This document shows, piece after piece, positions 6,883-7,963 of a DNA stretch of 7,963 nucleotides; the stretch's first letter is position 1; each line of letters opens with the position of its first letter. Origin of the DNA: an uncultured Caryophanales bacterium (GTDB lineage Bacteria; Bacillota_I; Bacilli_A; RF39; UBA660). The notes under the pieces are model-generated. The model ran no database searches and was not told where the DNA came from. It worked only from the letters and a program-made list of their open reading frames with translations. A program made the position numbers and the translations under genes. The DNA lies in contig CAMYXG010000054.1 of the NCBI GenBank assembly GCA_947303225.1, positions 1 through 7,963 of the forward strand. The letters are read 5' to 3'.

Positions 6883-7380
6883 ATGAGTTATATTTGTAAA
6901 ATTGCGACTGAAGAAGAGATGAATAAAAAATGGGACTATGAAATCAATCATGCTACTCATTCTAAGAAGAACTGGATTCAATGGAAAAAGGAATTTATTA
7001 ATAATCAAAGAGAGGGAACGCAAATTCCTTATTATGGGATATTAGATGGAGAAATAATATGTGAAGCTACTGCTTCTATTGATCCTAGTGTTGTTCAAAA
7101 TGCAAAAGGATTGGTCTCTCGTCATGTTGCTTATTTAAATAGTTTTCGTACTATTAAAGGATATCAAGGACAAGGATATTTTTCAAAATTATTTAGGTTT
7201 ATGATACATGATTTAAGAGAAAGAGGATATCATGCTGTTACTTTAGGAGTAGAGCCTAATGAGACACGTAATATGATGATTTATTTTCATTATGGTTTTT
7301 TAGAATACATAAAATCTGGAATGGAATTTTATCCTAATGGGGAAGAAGCTTTTGTATTATATTATAAAAAAAATCTTTAA
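6883..7380 (+). CDS. GNAT-family N-acetyltransferase (165 aa)
   Basis: The length is typical of single-domain GNAT acetyltransferases, which move an acetyl group from acetyl-CoA to an amine. Motif A is the GYQGQGYFSKLF loop and helix at residues 93-104 (acetyl-CoA pyrophosphate binding, with G93 where R or Q is usual). Motif B is VTLGVEPNETRN followed by IYFHYGF at 119-139, including the conserved Asn and Tyr. The N-terminal half (residues 13-45) is Lys- and Trp-rich and probably forms the acceptor site; the acceptor is unknown. The ATG begins on the base right after the TAA of the membrane-protein gene, with GGAG at 6873-6876 inside that gene, so translation is probably coupled. It is the last gene of the operon, followed by a terminator. 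Confidence 0.9.
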   Translation: MSYICKIATEEEMNKKWDYEINHATHSKKNWIQWKKEFINNQREGTQIPYYGILDGEIICEATASIDPSVVQNAKGLVSRHVAYLNSFRTIKGYQGQGYFSKLFRFMIHDLRERGYHAVTLGVEPNETRNMMIYFHYGFLEYIKSGMEFYPNGEEAFVLYYKKNL

Positions 7381-7410
7381 ACAATATAAAAAAGCTTTAT
7401 ATTGTTTTTT
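7381..7410 (+). terminator. Intrinsic terminator of the ASCH-GNAT operon
   Basis: A perfect 10-bp stem ACAATATAAA (7381-7390) / TTTATATTGT (7396-7405) closes a 5-nt loop and is followed by a run of Ts to 7410. It begins on the base after the stop codon of the acetyltransferase gene. Confidence 0.85.
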
Positions 7411-7428
7411 CTTTTGATATGTTATAAT
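7402..7428 (+). promoter_or_regulatory. Extended -10 promoter of the last gene
   Basis: TATAAT at 7423-7428 is preceded by TG one base upstream (7420-7421), a consensus extended -10. No good -35 is present; TTGTTT at 7402-7407 is at a short 15-bp spacing and lies in the terminator arm. The strong -10 probably carries the promoter. Confidence 0.7.
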
Positions 7429-7448
7429 CTTTCTAAGAGGGTTTTATT

Positions 7449-7963
7449 ATGGGAAAAAAAAGTGTATATTTTTTAGTAGGTAGAGATCGTAGATCTAATG
7501 ATTTTACGATTATTCCAATTTTAGGAAAATGGGGAAATCATTTAGAAGAAATTGATTTATATACGACAAATTATTCTAATGTTACAGAGTTAATTCAAGC
7601 ACTTCATGCTCAAGGTATGATCGAAGAGAAAGACATGGATTTTTTTATCGTTTCACAAAAAGAAAAAGAAGGAAAAAAAGATTTAGTTTTTTCTGATGTG
7701 TTATATAAAAATAGTACTAAAATTAGAAGTGTAGCGAGGGCATCATTAGATGGGAATATTGAAAGTGATGAAAATACTATTAATAGTATTTTAAATCATT
7801 TTTGTTGGAAGATGAAGTTTCAACCATTATTTTATAATATGGTAGTTTATGGAGATACTCATTTATATCCTAAATTTGTTCGCTATTTTTCTAGCAATCG
7901 ATATCAAGATTATTATCATATTAAATATTGTGATGGTGGATGGGTTAGAAAATCCTATCCCTG
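7449..7963 (+). CDS. Unrecognised protein, 3' end outside window (171 codons seen)
   Basis: ATG at 7449 follows AAGAGGG (7435-7441) by 7 nt and an extended -10 promoter by 20 nt. The frame stays open to the right edge. The visible part has no signal peptide or membrane segment, so it is likely cytosolic. It starts with a strand, VYFLVGRD (6-13), then DFTIIPILGKWG (18-29), a helix around VTELIQALHAQGMIEEKD (45-62), a strand DFFIVSQ (64-70), a charged EKEGKK turn, and a later aromatic-rich part (FQPLFYNMVVYGD at 124-136, FVRYFSS, YQDYYHIKY). Strand-helix-strand order suggests an alpha/beta fold. I see no catalytic motif and do not recognise the family. Confidence 0.8.
   Translation, partial: MGKKSVYFLVGRDRRSNDFTIIPILGKWGNHLEEIDLYTTNYSNVTELIQALHAQGMIEEKDMDFFIVSQKEKEGKKDLVFSDVLYKNSTKIRSVARASLDGNIESDENTINSILNHFCWKMKFQPLFYNMVVYGDTHLYPKFVRYFSSNRYQDYYHIKYCDGGWVRKSYP

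Noticed and set aside
6808..7023. A 71-codon open frame on the minus strand
   Set aside because: It overlaps two well-supported plus-strand genes and has no promoter or family match.
1..7963. Mycoplasma-like code with TGA as Trp
   Set aside because: Trp is encoded by TGG throughout and all genes read without in-frame TGA; TGA is also not used as a stop here, but six stops are too few to conclude anything.

Overview
The window is very AT-rich. It has TATAAT-type promoters, strong GGAGG/GAGGTG ribosome-binding sites, short T-tailed terminators, Trp encoded by TGG, and TAA or TAG stops only. This fits a low-GC Bacillota (Firmicutes/Mollicutes-related) bacterium using the ordinary bacterial code. 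The domain mix (signal peptide, BIG2 Ig-like domain, Listeria-Bacteroides/Flg_new-type repeats, beta-propeller-like tail) is typical of gut or host-associated members. The species cannot be named from the sequence.

Positions 1-6091 hold a tandem array of genes for large secreted modular proteins. A 2,330-bp unit is repeated without a single base difference: 1-2385 equals 2331-4715. Copy 1 is cut by the left edge, copy 2 is complete (736 aa), and a third gene (681 aa) shares the identical promoter and first 223 residues and then switches to a different C-terminal half. Each gene has its own promoter and terminator, so the array is a set of cassettes with a constant leader, signal peptide and BIG2 domain followed by a variable tail. 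Both tails keep the same plan: Flg_new-like modules with a CX6C cysteine pair, then about five propeller-like repeats.

The exact structure of this array needs caution. The window begins with a segment of exactly 55 bp that occurs three times (1-55, 2331-2385, 4661-4715) and ends precisely where the two tails diverge. That is what a de Bruijn assembler with k=55 produces when it unrolls a graph loop. The number of copies, and the pairing of this N-terminus with the 736-aa tail, may therefore be assembly inferences. What the contig does show is that at least two different tails follow one shared BIG2 junction.

Positions 6102-7410 hold a compact three-gene operon with one promoter and one terminator: an ASCH-domain protein, a small membrane-anchored protein, and a GNAT-family acetyltransferase. 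The genes are 8 and 0 nt apart. From 7423 to the right edge a new extended -10 promoter leads into a protein I do not recognise, truncated by the window. There are no rRNA or tRNA genes, CRISPR arrays, transposases or gene-free stretches over 300 bp.
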